A program made the position numbers and the translations under genes. 64,000 nt of DNA from Pseudomonadota bacterium (lineage in GTDB: Bacteria; Pseudomonadota; Gammaproteobacteria; Burkholderiales; Rhodocyclaceae): positions 1 through 64,000 of the forward strand of contig JAKOZI010000315.1 of assembly GCA_029780075.1 (NCBI GenBank), read 5' to 3'. The stretch's first letter is position 1; each line of letters starts with the position of its first letter. The notes under the pieces were generated by a model. It was given only the letters and a program-made list of their open reading frames with translations. It did not search any database and was not told the origin of the DNA. Shown piece after piece: positions 8,183 through 19,464 of this stretch.

Positions 8183-10341
8183 TCAAACCGCAGCGCGCAG
8201 GTCGTGGTGCTTGAGTGGCAACGATCGGATACGCTTGCCGGTCGCAGCGAACAGCGCGTTGCATACGGCCGGGGCCAGAGGCAGGATGGCCGGTTCGCCA
8301 TGCCCTCCCCAAAACCCGCCGCTCGGCACCAGAACCGTTTCCACCCGCGGCATCTCGGAAAGACGCGGCAGCCGAAAGTCGTGGAAGTTTGATTCCACGA
8401 TGCGGCCAGCCTTGAGGTTGTTCTCCTGGTAAAGAATGCTGCCAAGGCCAAAGACGACGTTGCTCTCGGCCTGCGCGCGACAGGTATCCGGATTCACCAC
8501 ATGGCCAGAGTCGATGGCCACGACGATGCGCAGCACCCGGAGTTGCCCGCCCGGCCTTACCGAAACCTCGGCCACCATCGCCGTAAAGCTGCCGAAGCCG
8601 TCGGCGACCGCGACACCGCGATGAACGCCCACTGGCAGCGGGCTCCCCCAGGCCGCCGCCGTGGCCACTGCCTCGAGCACCAGGCGGTTCTTGTCGCCGG
8701 ACTTCAACATCGCCAGGCGATACTCCAACGGATCCCTGCCGACGGCGGTCGCCAACTCATCGATGAAGCTCTCACGGTAATAGGCATTCTGTTGTCCTGG
8801 CGCACGCCAGAAACCAACCGGCACATGCCCATTGCGCATGGCATAGTCGACCTGCTGGTTCGGCACCGCATAGGGCATGTCGGAGAAAGAACGTACGGCC
8901 GTGAAGTCGATGCCGTCCTTGCTCAGCACCCCCGGCATCAGAACCTTGAGGATCGACGGGCAAGCGATCGTGGTGTGCATGGCGACAAGATTACCCTGCG
9001 CGTCCAGCCCGGCCCGCAGGCGTACCATGCTGGCCGGGCGATAGAAACCATGCTGCATATCCTCGGCACGCGACCACATCATCTTCACCGGGATGCCAGG
9101 CATTGCCCTGGCAATCGCCACGCCTTGTCTGACGAAATCCTGGGGTCCACCACGACGGCCGAACCCGCCACCCAGCATCATCTTGTGGACTTCGACCTTT
9201 TCTAGCGGCAAACCGGCAGCCTCGGCAGCGGCCGCCATGGACGCCTCACCGTTCTGCGTGGACGTCCACACTTCCAGAAAGCCCTCGGGTTTGAGCCACG
9301 CCGTACAGGTCTGTGGCTCCAGCGTGGCATGGTTGAGGTAGGGTGAGCGGTACTCCGCCTCGACCACCTTCGCCGCAGTAGCCATTGCCGCCGGCGCGTC
9401 TCCCAGTTTACGGGCCTGCGGCAGCTGCCGGTCAGCGAGGCCCTCGCGCAGCATGTCCGCAATGGTCTCGTTGCTGGCCTGGCCGTTGCCGCCCAAGTCC
9501 CATTCGACGGCGACCCGCCGCAATGCCTCGTCGGCACGCCACCAACTGTCGGCAACGACGGCAACGAAGCTTTCCTCACGCACAATCTTCCTGACGCCAC
9601 GCATCTTCGCGGCGGCGGCGGCGGCGTCCACGCTCAGTACCTTGCCGCCAAAAACCGGACACTGCGCGATCGACGCATGCAGCATTCCGGGCAGCATCAC
9701 ATCGACGCCAAAAACGGGCTTGCCGAGCACCTTGTCCGGGATGTCGAGGCGCTGTACGGACCTTCCGGCAATTTTCCAGGCTGCGGGATCGCGCAACGTC
9801 ACTTCCTTCGGTGGCATCAGCCTCGCCGCGTCGGCGGCCAGCTGCCCGTACCGCAACATCCGACCGCTGGGCGGGTGCGCGACGACCCCGTCCGCTGCCG
9901 TGCATTCCGCTACGGACACCTGCCAGCGCGCCGCCGCAGCGGCGACCAGCATCTCGCGGGCACTGGCGCCTGCCCGGCGCACGTAGTCCTGTGACGAGCG
10001 CACCCCCATGCTGCCGCCGTGGACATCGAACCCCATACGCGATCTCTCCTGATGTGCTCGTTGGGTGAGGCAAACTCGGCGCTGACCCTGGCCCAGTCGC
10101 AGTCGAGTTCTTCGGCGACCAGTTGCGCGAGTGCCGTAAAGGTGCCCTGCCCCATTTCCGAGCGCGCGATGCGAATGACGATGCGATCATCAGGATGGAT
10201 CACAATCCAGGCGTTCACTTCGCTGGCGGCGGCGCCACCAGCCGCTGCCGAGGTAGCGGGCAGACAGAATTCAAGGACCATGCCACCCCCCAGCATGGCG
10301 GAAGCCTTGAGGAAGTCGCGACGGGATACCAGCACGCTCAT
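8183..10341 (-). pseudogene. Molybdo-hydroxylase large subunit (IorB/xanthine dehydrogenase type), frameshifted
   Basis: The gene encodes the molybdenum-cofactor subunit of an isoquinoline-1-oxidoreductase/aldehyde-oxidase type enzyme. It starts with a twin-arginine signal (VSRRDFLKASAML), so the enzyme is periplasmic. The first 108 residues are in one frame. Near 10,015 the frame shifts by one base. The reading would be restored if the run ACGGCGGC were ACGGGCGGC (GGSMGVRSSQDYVRR then follows). The remaining 600 residues contain cofactor motifs such as KMMLGGGFGRRGGPQDF and the C-terminal GFWGGHGEPAI, whose Glu matches the catalytic base. The rest is well conserved, so this is either a recent mutation or a base-calling error. 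The small subunit gene is 11 bases upstream. Confidence 0.82.
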
Positions 10342-10352
10342 GGCGGTTCTCC

Positions 10353-10826
10353 TCAGGTCTTGCCGGTGTCGGGCGCGTTGGAACCCGCTGCCAGGGCATG
10401 CATGGCTTCCCTCACCCGCGCATAGGTGCCGCAGCGACACAGGTTGGTCATCGTCCGGTCGATGTCGTCGTCGGTCGGTTGCGCAATCTTGGCAAGCAGG
10501 GCTGTGGCCGCCATGATCATCCCGGTCTGGCAGTAGCCACACTGCGGAACCTGATGGTCGATCCAGACCTGCTGGACGCGATGGAGACCGGCCATCGACA
10601 GGCCCTCGATGGTCACGATCGGCTTGCCAAGCACTGCCGACACAGGCAAGGTGCAGGAACGCACCGCTTCCCCGTCGACATGCACGGTGCACGCGCCACA
10701 GATCGAAACTCCGCAGCCGTATTTTGTGCCAGGAAGTCCGAGATGGTCACGCAGGACCCAGAGCAGCGGCATCTCGGGCTCGACATCGACCGAATAGGTA
10801 CGCCCGTTAACCATCAGTTCCAGCAT
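10353..10826 (-). CDS. 2Fe-2S subunit of the molybdo-hydroxylase
   Basis: A protein of 157 residues with two [2Fe-2S] clusters that passes electrons from the Mo subunit. The plant-type ferredoxin cluster motif is GTKYGCGVSICGACTVHVDG with a later VRSCTLP. The second cluster motif is PQCGYCQTGMIM with NLCRCGTYARVREAM. Start is ATG at 10826 (MLELMVNGRTYSV); the longer ORF-track start gives an unrelated extension. No Tat signal is present, so it probably travels with the signal-bearing large subunit. Together they form a two-subunit IorAB-type oxidoreductase that lacks a FAD subunit. The downstream large-subunit gene is frameshifted. Confidence 0.88.
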   Translation of the reverse strand: MLELMVNGRTYSVDVEPEMPLLWVLRDHLGLPGTKYGCGVSICGACTVHVDGEAVRSCTLPVSAVLGKPIVTIEGLSMAGLHRVQQVWIDHQVPQCGYCQTGMIMAATALLAKIAQPTDDDIDRTMTNLCRCGTYARVREAMHALAAGSNAPDTGKT

Positions 10827-11034
10827 TCCGGTTCTCCTCGGAAATGGCAGCATGCCTTGAATACGGGCGCTCTTCCGCCACATCGCGCCAGAGGAGCAAA
10901 GCCAGGTGCCACGATTCGGGCAGACCAGACAGGTCTTGGACGGTAGCGACTCGCACGCAGCACTCGCTCCTGAACAGCGTAGCAGCAGGACCGACCGCTT
11001 GCCACCCTTTTTCGACGCGCACGGCCAGTGCAAC

Positions 11035-12105
11035 TCAGCCGATCACGGCAACCGCCTTGATCTGTGCCCAGACCGACATGCCGGGGACCAGTCCGAGCCT
11101 GGCTGCCGAACGCCGGGTGATGCGCGCGACCAGCAGCGAACCGCCGATATCGAGGCGCACCAGGGCCAGGGCAGGATGTATCTCGTCGGCGAGCTGAGCA
11201 ACACTGGCTGGCAGGCAGTTGAGAACGCTCGTCCCGTCGACCCTGTCGAGGGCAATACTTACATCCCTGGCCAGGATGCGAACGCGCAGGGAATGGCCGG
11301 TGTGGTGCCCGCCATCCCTGACCCAAAGCGTACCACCCGCAAATTTGACGCGCGCCAGGTGCCATGCCTGGTCTCGTTCAACGACCACCGCATCGAGGAC
11401 GACACCGACATCCTCGCCCAGGCGTATCGGCAGATCGAGGCGGGCCAGGATTTCGCCCAATGCACCGCTGGCGACGACGTTGCCAGCATCCAGCACGACA
11501 AGATGGTCGGCGAGGCGAGCGACTTCATCGGATGCGTGACTGACGTAGATGACGGGAATCTCCAGCTCGTCATGCAGGCGTTCCAGGTAGGGTAGAAATT
11601 CGTTCTTGCGGGCCGCATCGAGAGCCGCCAGCGGCTCGTCCATCAGCAACAGTCGCGGACTGGTCAGTAGCGCCCGCGCAATGGCCACTCGCTGACGTTC
11701 TCCCCCCGACAGCCCGGCGGGCCTGCGTTCGAGCAGTTGCGCAATGTCGAGCAACTCGACGATATGATCGAACGCTGCCGGACGGCCGCCCTGCGGCACC
11801 CGCCTTCTGCCGTAGTCGAGGTTTTGCCGCACCGACAGGTGGGCAAACAGGTTGGCTTCCTGGAACACGTAGCCCAGAGGGCGCTGGTGCGTCGGCAGAA
11901 AATGGCCTTCATCCTGCCAGATTTGCTCGTTGACCCGCAAACGCCCGCGCACGGCACGGGTCAGGCCGGCCATGCACCGCAAGACCGTCGTCTTGCCGCA
12001 GCCGGAAGGCCCGAACAGGGCAGTGACGCCGCGCCCCGGCAGCTGGACATCCAGGCACAGCGAAAAGCCCGGATAGGCCAGTTCGAATCGAGCTTCGATG
12101 GTCAT
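11035..12105 (-). CDS. modC: Molybdate ABC transporter ATP-binding protein
   Basis: The ATPase of the molybdate importer, 356 residues. It has Walker [13 protein letters not shown] signature [15 protein letters not shown], Walker [15 protein letters not shown] and the switch histidine in [12 protein letters not shown]. The C-terminal 65 residues form a Mop/TOBE molybdate-binding domain that ends [15 protein letters not shown] and would give feedback on uptake. The ATG at 12105 overlaps the modB stop by four bases (ATGA), so translation is coupled. It is the last gene of the modE-A-D-nifQ-B-C run. Confidence 0.93.
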   Translation of the reverse strand: MTIEARFELAYPGFSLCLDVQLPGRGVTALFGPSGCGKTTVLRCMAGLTRAVRGRLRVNEQIWQDEGHFLPTHQRPLGYVFQEANLFAHLSVRQNLDYGRRRVPQGGRPAAFDHIVELLDIAQLLERRPAGLSGGERQRVAIARALLTSPRLLLMDEPLAALDAARKNEFLPYLERLHDELEIPVIYVSHASDEVARLADHLVVLDAGNVVASGALGEILARLDLPIRLGEDVGVVLDAVVVERDQAWHLARVKFAGGTLWVRDGGHHTGHSLRVRILARDVSIALDRVDGTSVLNCLPASVAQLADEIHPALALVRLDIGGSLLVARITRRSAARLGLVPGMSVWAQIKAVAVIG

Positions 12106-12773
12106 TGCCGCCGGTTCCAGCCACGGGCATACAGGATCAGCAAGACCAGGAACGAGAAGCACAGCATGCCGCCAGCGAGCCAATGGGCGTTCGCATACTC
12201 CATCGCCTCGACATGGTTGTAGATCGCTATCGACAAGACCTGCGTCTTGCCGGGAATGTTGCCGCCAATCATCAGGACCACCCCAAACTCGCCTACCGTG
12301 TGGGCAAAACCGAGCACCGCCGCGGTGATGAAGCCCGGCCTCGCCAACGGCAGCGCCACGGAAAAGAAGGCGTCAGCCGGTGAGGCTCCAAGGGTCGCCG
12401 CAGCTTCCAGCGGTCGCTCGCCAATGCTGGCAAAGGCTTGCTCGATGGGTTGTACCACGAACGGCATCGAATAGATGATCGAGGCCACGACCAGTCCCGT
12501 AAAAGTGAAAGGCAACAACCCCAGTCCGACGGCCTCGGTCAGCCGCCCAACCGGACCTTCCGGCCCCATGAGGATCAGCAGATAGAAGCCGAGAACCGCG
12601 GGCGGCAAGACCAGGGGCAAGGTCACCACGGCACCGACAACGCTCTTCAGCGGTGAGCGGGTGTGTGCCAGCCACCAGGCGACAGGCGTCCCAATCATCA
12701 GCAACAGAAGCGTAGTCAGGCCGGCCAGCCTGATCGTCAGGGTGATGGCGGCGAGATCGGCGGATTCGAGCAT
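12102..12773 (-). CDS. modB: Molybdate ABC transporter permease
   Basis: An inner-membrane permease of 223 residues with about five to six hydrophobic segments and the EAA coupling loop ([20 protein letters not shown]), which contacts ModC. Its [13 protein letters not shown] and [16 protein letters not shown] are typical of ModB. The ATG at 12773 ([10 protein letters not shown]) overlies a spacing of eight bases after the nifQ stop; the ORF-track start eight codons earlier would overlap nifQ. It is separated from modA by modD and nifQ, which is an uncommon arrangement. Confidence 0.93.
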   Translation of the reverse strand: MLESADLAAITLTIRLAGLTTLLLLMIGTPVAWWLAHTRSPLKSVVGAVVTLPLVLPPAVLGFYLLILMGPEGPVGRLTEAVGLGLLPFTFTGLVVASIIYSMPFVVQPIEQAFASIGERPLEAAATLGASPADAFFSVALPLARPGFITAAVLGFAHTVGEFGVVLMIGGNIPGKTQVLSIAIYNHVEAMEYANAHWLAGGMLCFSFLVLLILYARGWNRRQ

Positions 12774-12780
12774 CGTGGTG

Positions 12781-13347
12781 CTACTCCTCTGGCGCAAAAC
12801 ACGCCTTGTAGTCCAGGCATTCGCCGCACGAAGGTGTCGGACAGACGTAGATGCCCTCCCTGGCGCAGTACTGGCGGTAGATGAACTTTTTCCACTTCAT
12901 GTCGTGGGTATTCAGGGCCGCCAGAGGCGGAAACGCGATCTGCATCAGCGCCGATAGTTCGGTGCGATTGGCCAAACCCAGATCCTGCCAGAGATGGTCA
13001 CGGCCGGCACAGCCAAAAGCCACGATCCGGGCCAACCAGAGTTCGGATTCCTGTTGTCCGCCGCGGTACTCCAGGAGCAATTCGATCAGGTCGGCAAGTT
13101 CCGGGATGTCTTCTCCGCCCCCTCCCTGCAGACGCAGGGGAGCCCCTGGAAAATAGTCGTTCCAAAGTTTGCGAAAGACATCCGCAGGAAGCCCCAGGTT
13201 GGCGGGAAGCACGCCTTCATTGAGCGAACGGCCAGCCAGGAGGCTCGACAGTATGGGGCGCACAGGATCGGCCGCGGCCGCGGCTGTCGCTGGTCGGTTC
13301 AGCAGTTCGGCCATCAAGTTGGACCGACATTCAGCGGGAGGTCTCAT
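12781..13347 (-). CDS. nifQ: NifQ-type molybdenum donor for FeMo-cofactor synthesis
   Basis: A protein of 188 residues matching NifQ, a cytoplasmic Fe-S protein that supplies molybdenum to the NifEN/NifH step of nitrogenase cofactor synthesis. The mark is the C-terminal cysteine cluster [16 protein letters not shown], which holds the Mo-Fe-S site. [16 protein letters not shown] just before it is also typical. The start ATG overlaps the modD stop by four bases. Its place inside the molybdate-uptake operon links Mo import to nitrogen fixation, although no nif structural genes lie in the window. Confidence 0.88.
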   Translation of the reverse strand: MRPPAECRSNLMAELLNRPATAAAAADPVRPILSSLLAGRSLNEGVLPANLGLPADVFRKLWNDYFPGAPLRLQGGGGEDIPELADLIELLLEYRGGQQESELWLARIVAFGCAGRDHLWQDLGLANRTELSALMQIAFPPLAALNTHDMKWKKFIYRQYCAREGIYVCPTPSCGECLDYKACFAPEE

Positions 13348-14186
13348 TTCGTACTCCGGAAATTCACCTGTACATCCTTCGCCGGCGCCGCATAGGGTGC
13401 CGATGTCACCAGAATGTCCGCACCGGCAGCGACATAGGCCGCAGCGTTGTCGGCACGAATGCCCCCTGCAGCCGCAATCAGTGGACGCGTCAAGCGCTCC
13501 CGCTGCGCCAAAGAAGCGACGCAGGCGGCCAGCGTGTCGGGCGTGAACTTCTCCAGTTGCAGCACGTCAGCACCCGCTTCCGCCCAGACCAGCGCCTCGT
13601 CGATTCCACCCACTTCGACGACAATTTTCTTCTCCGGCTGGGTACGACGTAGACGCTGGATCGTCTGGGCCGGTGCTGCGTCGAGAAACAGTCGATGCTC
13701 GGGAAACACCAGGAGAGTTTCGGACAGCCCAAGCCGATGCATCAGGCCACCCCCCGACCTGACCGCCTTCGCCGACAGCGCCTTCGTTCCCGGAACGTTC
13801 TTGCGCGTACAAGCCACGGGGATCCCCCCTGCATTGGCAACGATGGCCGCCGTCGCCGAAGCAATCCCGCTGGCCCACTCCACCAGTGTCTGGGCGGTCT
13901 TCCAGGCGCGATGCAGGCTGCCGGCCGGCCCTTCGGCGCTGAGGATCACGTCGGTGGGGCCGATTCCTGCGCCGGATGGACTTTCGAGGCGCGCGTGCGC
14001 ACCCGACAACTCGATGATCCGAGCGGCCTCCTCGCTGGCGCACACGACCATCGCCTGGCGCGCCGAGAAGGTCATGCGGGCAGTCCTGGTGCCGATACAC
14101 AGGGCGTCGGTGGTCAGATCACCGCAAGGCACATCTTCCGCCAACAGCGCTTCCAGGACGTGGTCCGGCGCAGTTGCCGACGTCAT
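13344..14186 (-). CDS. modD: ModD, quinolinate-phosphoribosyltransferase-like protein of Mo operons
   Basis: A protein of 280 residues in the nicotinate-nucleotide pyrophosphorylase (NadC) fold family, ModD branch. Recognisable parts are LLAEDVPCGDLTTDAL near the N-terminus, ACTRKNVPGTKALSAKAV and SGGGLMHRLGLSETLLVFPE. In other bacteria ModD sits with mod genes, and its exact reaction is not settled. A housekeeping NAD role is unlikely given this operon. The ATG at 14186 is chosen over the upstream ORF-track start because the extension shows no family similarity and overlaps modA. Confidence 0.85.
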   Translation of the reverse strand: MTSATAPDHVLEALLAEDVPCGDLTTDALCIGTRTARMTFSARQAMVVCASEEAARIIELSGAHARLESPSGAGIGPTDVILSAEGPAGSLHRAWKTAQTLVEWASGIASATAAIVANAGGIPVACTRKNVPGTKALSAKAVRSGGGLMHRLGLSETLLVFPEHRLFLDAAPAQTIQRLRRTQPEKKIVVEVGGIDEALVWAEAGADVLQLEKFTPDTLAACVASLAQRERLTRPLIAAAGGIRADNAAAYVAAGADILVTSAPYAAPAKDVQVNFRSTK

Positions 14187-14263
14187 CCTGGAAGGCGGAA
14201 AACACCATCGCACAGCTTGCACCGACTGATCGCTCGCGGCCTGATCCACGCCTGCCCCAGCGA

Positions 14264-15891
<1,628 letters not shown>

Positions 15892-16487
15892 ATCCGTAGC
15901 CTCCGCTGCCCGTCACCTTCGATGACAGGTCTGAAAAATGTCGGTCGCTGTGCTTGCCAAGATGCAGCGCTTTCCTTGATCATCCGGTTTTCACTCATGA
16001 GCTGAAGATCAATGCCGTTTCAGTGCCCGCAATCAGATCAAATCAGAGATTTCCTCATTCAGTTTGTCCGCTGATCGGGGCATCGACTCGCTCAGGAACT
16101 CGCTGTGAAATCCATGCGCCATGAAGCTTCCGCAAACGGCATTCCGCCGTTTCACTCCCAGGTAACTGCTGTCTTCATGAGTCAAAGCAAATAGCGCGCC
16201 ATAGATTATTAGAGCGATACACGGTGTTTGTGGCGCGAGGCGAGACCTCCCGACAAGACAACCAAGGGACGGGTGCGCCCTCAATCGACGGGCGGTGGAG
16301 AACTCGCGCAGCCCATGCCCAGACCTCGATCGCAGCATTTCAGATCCTGACTCAGTTGGTGCGAATGCAACAACGGTTGTAGCCATCATGACATAGCGCT
16401 CGTTCGGTCAACGGCAGCGGCATCCAGTCGGGCCTGCCCGGCGGTTCGCGGATCGGCTTCCGATGTGAGGAAGCACTGTGCCCTAGG
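15892..16487. other. Intergenic stretch without a supported gene
   Basis: Nearly 600 bases separate modE from the porin remnant. One minus-strand ORF of 118 codons (16033-16389) exists, but its composition is not protein-like and no domain or ribosome site supports it. The stretch is somewhat richer in A/T than its neighbours and presumably holds the modE promoter and the lost 5' part of the porin gene. Confidence 0.5.
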
Positions 16488-17089
16488 TTGAAGGCGATCT
16501 TGACCCTGGAGTACGCTCCGGACATTGACGGCAATTCTGGTTTCGGTGCCAGCAGCAACGGCCTCGCCGCTCGTCAGCAGTTCGTCGGTCTCTCCTCTGC
16601 CACGTTTGGCGCCGTCGCCATGACTTACACGGCTTACACGGCGCAGAACAGGGGGGATCTACCAGCAAGGCGATCTACGCGTTCGGCAAACGCAGCGCCG
16701 CCGACGGCAGCGTCAACGACAAGCTGACCCGCATCTCGGACAACGGCCGCTACGGCCTCGGCTGCAGTTTCGCGACCGATCCGGTCAACGCCGATCTGCT
16801 CTACCAGGTTCGTCAGGATGTGCACGCGGCGACCATCGGCACCACCGGGAACAACAGCTTCCTGCCTGCTGCCGTTTACACGGACGCCAATTTCCCCGCC
16901 AACGAAAAGGTGGTTTTGCATGGCTGGACGACCCAGACATCGAAGCGCACCACGCTGTATGCGACCTATGTCTGGACAAATAACGACCGCAACAGCATCG
17001 CCGCTGGCCCCAATGGTGGTACATCACTTACCGGCGCCCGCGACGAGCAAAATCAGACATTCCTGGTGGGTGTCAACCACACCTTCTGA
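16488..17089 (+). pseudogene. Gram-negative porin remnant (betaproteobacterial Porin_4 type)
   Basis: Two frames hold parts of one outer-membrane porin. The first, about 16488-16650, reads LTLEYAPDIDGNSGFGASSN and RQQFVGLSSATFGAVA, as in the first barrel strands. The second, about 16655-17089, reads STSKAIYAFGKRSAADGS, then STTLYATYVW-like strands and the normal C-terminus FLVGVNHTF, with the final Phe of outer-membrane proteins. Family members are about 350-400 residues; the two parts total about 200. The signal peptide, first strands and a central block are missing, and the parts differ in frame. The gene is clearly dead. Confidence 0.85.
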
Positions 17090-17174
17090 GGGTGTTCGCT
17101 CGTCCAGGAATCCGACGGGCGTCATGGCGCCCGTCTACGTGCACCAGCGACCTGCACTTGAACAATGCAGGCGC

Positions 17175-17606
17175 TCAGTCGTCGATTTCTTCGACGCTGA
17201 CGTTCCCCTTGGAAGAGCGCTTGATCCGGTATTTGGTGCCGTCCTTGCCGGTCCAGCGCGTCGCCGTCGCTGGCACCTTCACGCCATCGATCTTCACATT
17301 GCCATTGACCACGCTGATGCCACTCGCGTCATCGTCGTCGTCCTTGCCGGTAGTTACCGTGGTTCCCGGTGAATGGGTGATCGAGGACGAACTCTTGCCG
17401 GGATCGACATACACCGCGTTGCCCTTGCCACTGGTTGCGGTCTTGCCGGACTTGGCGCCACCTCCGTTACCGGTGTCCACACTCACCCCGCCGGCACCAC
17501 CGGTATTCACGTTGACGCCGCCGGGACCTCCGACCGAAACCGAAACCTGAGCCGTCGCAGACGCGGCGGCAAAAACAAGCAAGCTGGCAATACGTGTCAG
17601 TTTCAT
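17175..17606 (-). CDS. Small exported Gly/Ser/Asp-rich protein of unknown function
   Basis: A protein of 143 residues with a clear Sec signal (MKLTRIASLLVFAAASATAQ). The mature part is low in complexity: glycine-asparagine repeats (GGPGGVNVNTGGAGGVSVDT), a Ser/Thr stretch, and an acidic DDDDD run. A compact C-terminal stretch follows (GVKVPATATRWTGKDGTKY then IKRSSKGNVSVEEIDD). It is likely periplasmic or surface-exposed. No family is recognised. The ATG at 17606 places the signal peptide at the N-terminus. It stands alone between the porin remnant and pssA and reads convergently with the porin remnant. Confidence 0.7.
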   Translation of the reverse strand: MKLTRIASLLVFAAASATAQVSVSVGGPGGVNVNTGGAGGVSVDTGNGGGAKSGKTATSGKGNAVYVDPGKSSSSITHSPGTTVTTGKDDDDDASGISVVNGNVKIDGVKVPATATRWTGKDGTKYRIKRSSKGNVSVEEIDD

Positions 17607-17789
17607 TCGAAAGCCTTTCTGTTCAACCAACGGCTACGGGAAAAGGATTGCTAATTCAATGCTTCTACCGGCCTCTACACGAGTATCCCGGATCCCGGCG
17701 GCGGTCGTCAATCGAAAGTTTCGTGTCGATCCTCTCACCCGGTGTTCTTGCCACGGGTACGTTCCGAATGCGGAAAGGCAGCCGCTGAA

Positions 17790-19187
17790 TCAAAGGACCT
17801 GATTCAGCAGGCGATCAGCGCGGGTGCGTGCGAGGCGCTTGAGAATCCGCTGGACCGGGACTGGATAGGTGTCTGTGTCATCGAGGGCGGTGTGGTGATC
17901 GAGACGGCGCGTCCGCGCCAGGATTCGCGCCAGTTCGGCCTGATGCTGGCTGTGCAGGCCTCCCTGAGGATCATGGATCAACAACCCGTTTTCGAGGTCC
18001 AGCCGCCAGGCCCTGGGATTGAGGTTGCTGCCGGTGAGCAGGGCATAGTCGTCGTCGGACAACAAGCCCTTGAGATGAAAACTGTGATGCTCATGGCTCC
18101 ACAACTGTACGTCGAGCAGTCCTTCGTCGATATCGCCCTGGTGAGTCTTGCAGAAGCGGCGCAGATTGCTTTCGTAGAGATAAGGGAGGGCGCCAATGGT
18201 CTTGAAAGGATCTTCAGGGGAAATGTAAAAGTCATTGGCGGTCTTGTCACCGACGATGATTGTGACTCGACATCGCCTTCTCAACCTTCCCTCAAGAGCG
18301 CGACGGATGGGGCCGGGCAGGTTGAAATAAGGAGTGAACACGACCAGCCTGCGCTCGGTGCGCTTGATCAGTTGCAGAATCACGGCATTGAGTTGGTTGT
18401 CACGATGACCAAAGCCCAGCAACGGCGTGATTCCCACCTCGCCGTTGCCGACCGACCCGGCGGTGGTCGCGTAGCGACTCTTTGCCAGCACCCGACGCAA
18501 CCCGACGATTGCGCCACGTAGCGAACCGGATTTCGGCTGCGGCTCGACATCCAGGCGACGAACAGCCGTGTTCGTCTGCAGGATGCGGGTCATCAGACCG
18601 GCGATGCTGTCGGCCAATGCGCGATTCTCGATCAGGTGATAGCGATCGAGGCGGTAGCGATCGAAGCGTTGCAGGTAGACGTCATTGATACTGGCACCGC
18701 TATAGAGAAGGGCGTCGTCGATGACGAAGCCCTTCAGGTGCATCACCCCCATCCACTCCCGACTCTGCACCGGTACGCCATATATGGGGACGCCTGGACC
18801 AAGGCGGCGGGCCATTTCGACGTAGAGCGCGGCATTGCCAGGGCTCGCAGCCTTGCCGACGAGACCTCTCTGCGCGCGGTGCCAGTCGACGAAGACCCCG
18901 ATCTGCAGGTCTGGCCGGACAGCACTGGCGGCGTAGATGGCCGCCAGCACCTCTCTGCCGGCGGTATCATCCTGGAGATAAAGTGCGCTGATCAGGATCC
19001 GCTCTCTGGCGTTGGCGATGCGTTCGAGCAGCGTCGCGCGAAACTCGCCGGGGCCCTCCAGGTTCACGACAGACTCGACCGTTACCGGGATGCACGTCAA
19101 ACTTTCCAGGCGAGTCGCCATTTGCCGGTGCCCACGCAGGCGTTGCACCGCCGCAGCCAGAACGGATGCCATCGGCAGATGCGCCAT
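17790..19187 (-). CDS. pssA: CDP-diacylglycerol-serine O-phosphatidyltransferase (PLD type)
   Basis: Phosphatidylserine synthase of 465 residues, of the E. coli PssA phospholipase-D type. It joins serine to CDP-diacylglycerol on the way to phosphatidylethanolamine. Two HKD motifs are present: MHLKGFVIDDALLYSGASIN near residue 160 and FHLKGLLSDDDYALLTGSNL near residue 360. PssA-specific stretches are FVDWHRAQRGLVGKAAS, FTPYFNLPGPIRRAL, IIVGDKTANDFYI and NPRAWRLDLENGLLIHDPQ. Length and order match E. coli PssA along the whole chain. ATG at 19187 is chosen over a GTG one codon earlier. Cardiolipin synthase was considered and is a poorer match. Confidence 0.92.
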   Translation of the reverse strand: MAHLPMASVLAAAVQRLRGHRQMATRLESLTCIPVTVESVVNLEGPGEFRATLLERIANARERILISALYLQDDTAGREVLAAIYAASAVRPDLQIGVFVDWHRAQRGLVGKAASPGNAALYVEMARRLGPGVPIYGVPVQSREWMGVMHLKGFVIDDALLYSGASINDVYLQRFDRYRLDRYHLIENRALADSIAGLMTRILQTNTAVRRLDVEPQPKSGSLRGAIVGLRRVLAKSRYATTAGSVGNGEVGITPLLGFGHRDNQLNAVILQLIKRTERRLVVFTPYFNLPGPIRRALEGRLRRRCRVTIIVGDKTANDFYISPEDPFKTIGALPYLYESNLRRFCKTHQGDIDEGLLDVQLWSHEHHSFHLKGLLSDDDYALLTGSNLNPRAWRLDLENGLLIHDPQGGLHSQHQAELARILARTRRLDHHTALDDTDTYPVPVQRILKRLARTRADRLLNQVL

Positions 19188-19209
19188 CACGGCAGAACAT
19201 CAGCGGGCA

Positions 19210-19401
19210 TCAGTCGCGTGGCCTGCGGTCGGTTGTCCCTGGTGCCAGAAACATGCCGATACCGAGGAGGATCAGCAGCAGCGGCCACCAGGTCCGCAGC
19301 AACTGCGCAAAGTCGACTTCGATGAGCCCCAGATTGATGGCCAGCGCCAGAACGCCGACCACGATCAGCGCCAAGGCGCCAAGATTCCCGCGCATTTTCA
19401 T
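19210..19401 (-). CDS. Small two-helix membrane protein (LiaI/LiaF-like TM region)
   Basis: A protein of 63 residues made almost only of two membrane helices (LGALALIVVGVLALAINLGL and WWPLLLILLGIGMFLAP) linked by EVDFAQLLRTW, with a basic tail. The pattern G-x-L-x-L-I-x-x-G-x-L...W-P-L-L-L-I-x-x-G resembles the DUF5668/LiaI-LiaF transmembrane unit. Its role is unknown. It lies 22 bases before pssA in the same direction, with a GAGGAGG-like site before the ATG, and may be cotranscribed. Confidence 0.72.
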   Translation of the reverse strand: MKMRGNLGALALIVVGVLALAINLGLIEVDFAQLLRTWWPLLLILLGIGMFLAPGTTDRRPRD

Positions 19402-19464
19402 CTCCTCCTCTCCTGCCGGGTCGGCAAGGCCAGCACAGATCCGTGCGGCGCCGGCAATTCTGCA

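Noticed and set aside
16033-16389. 118-residue minus-strand ORF in the modE-porin gap
   Set aside because: No domain, no ribosome site and non-protein-like composition.
17790-19187. Cardiolipin synthase for the PLD-type enzyme
   Set aside because: There are no N-terminal membrane helices, and the chain matches E. coli-type PssA motifs (VDWHRAQRG, GDKTANDFYI) throughout.
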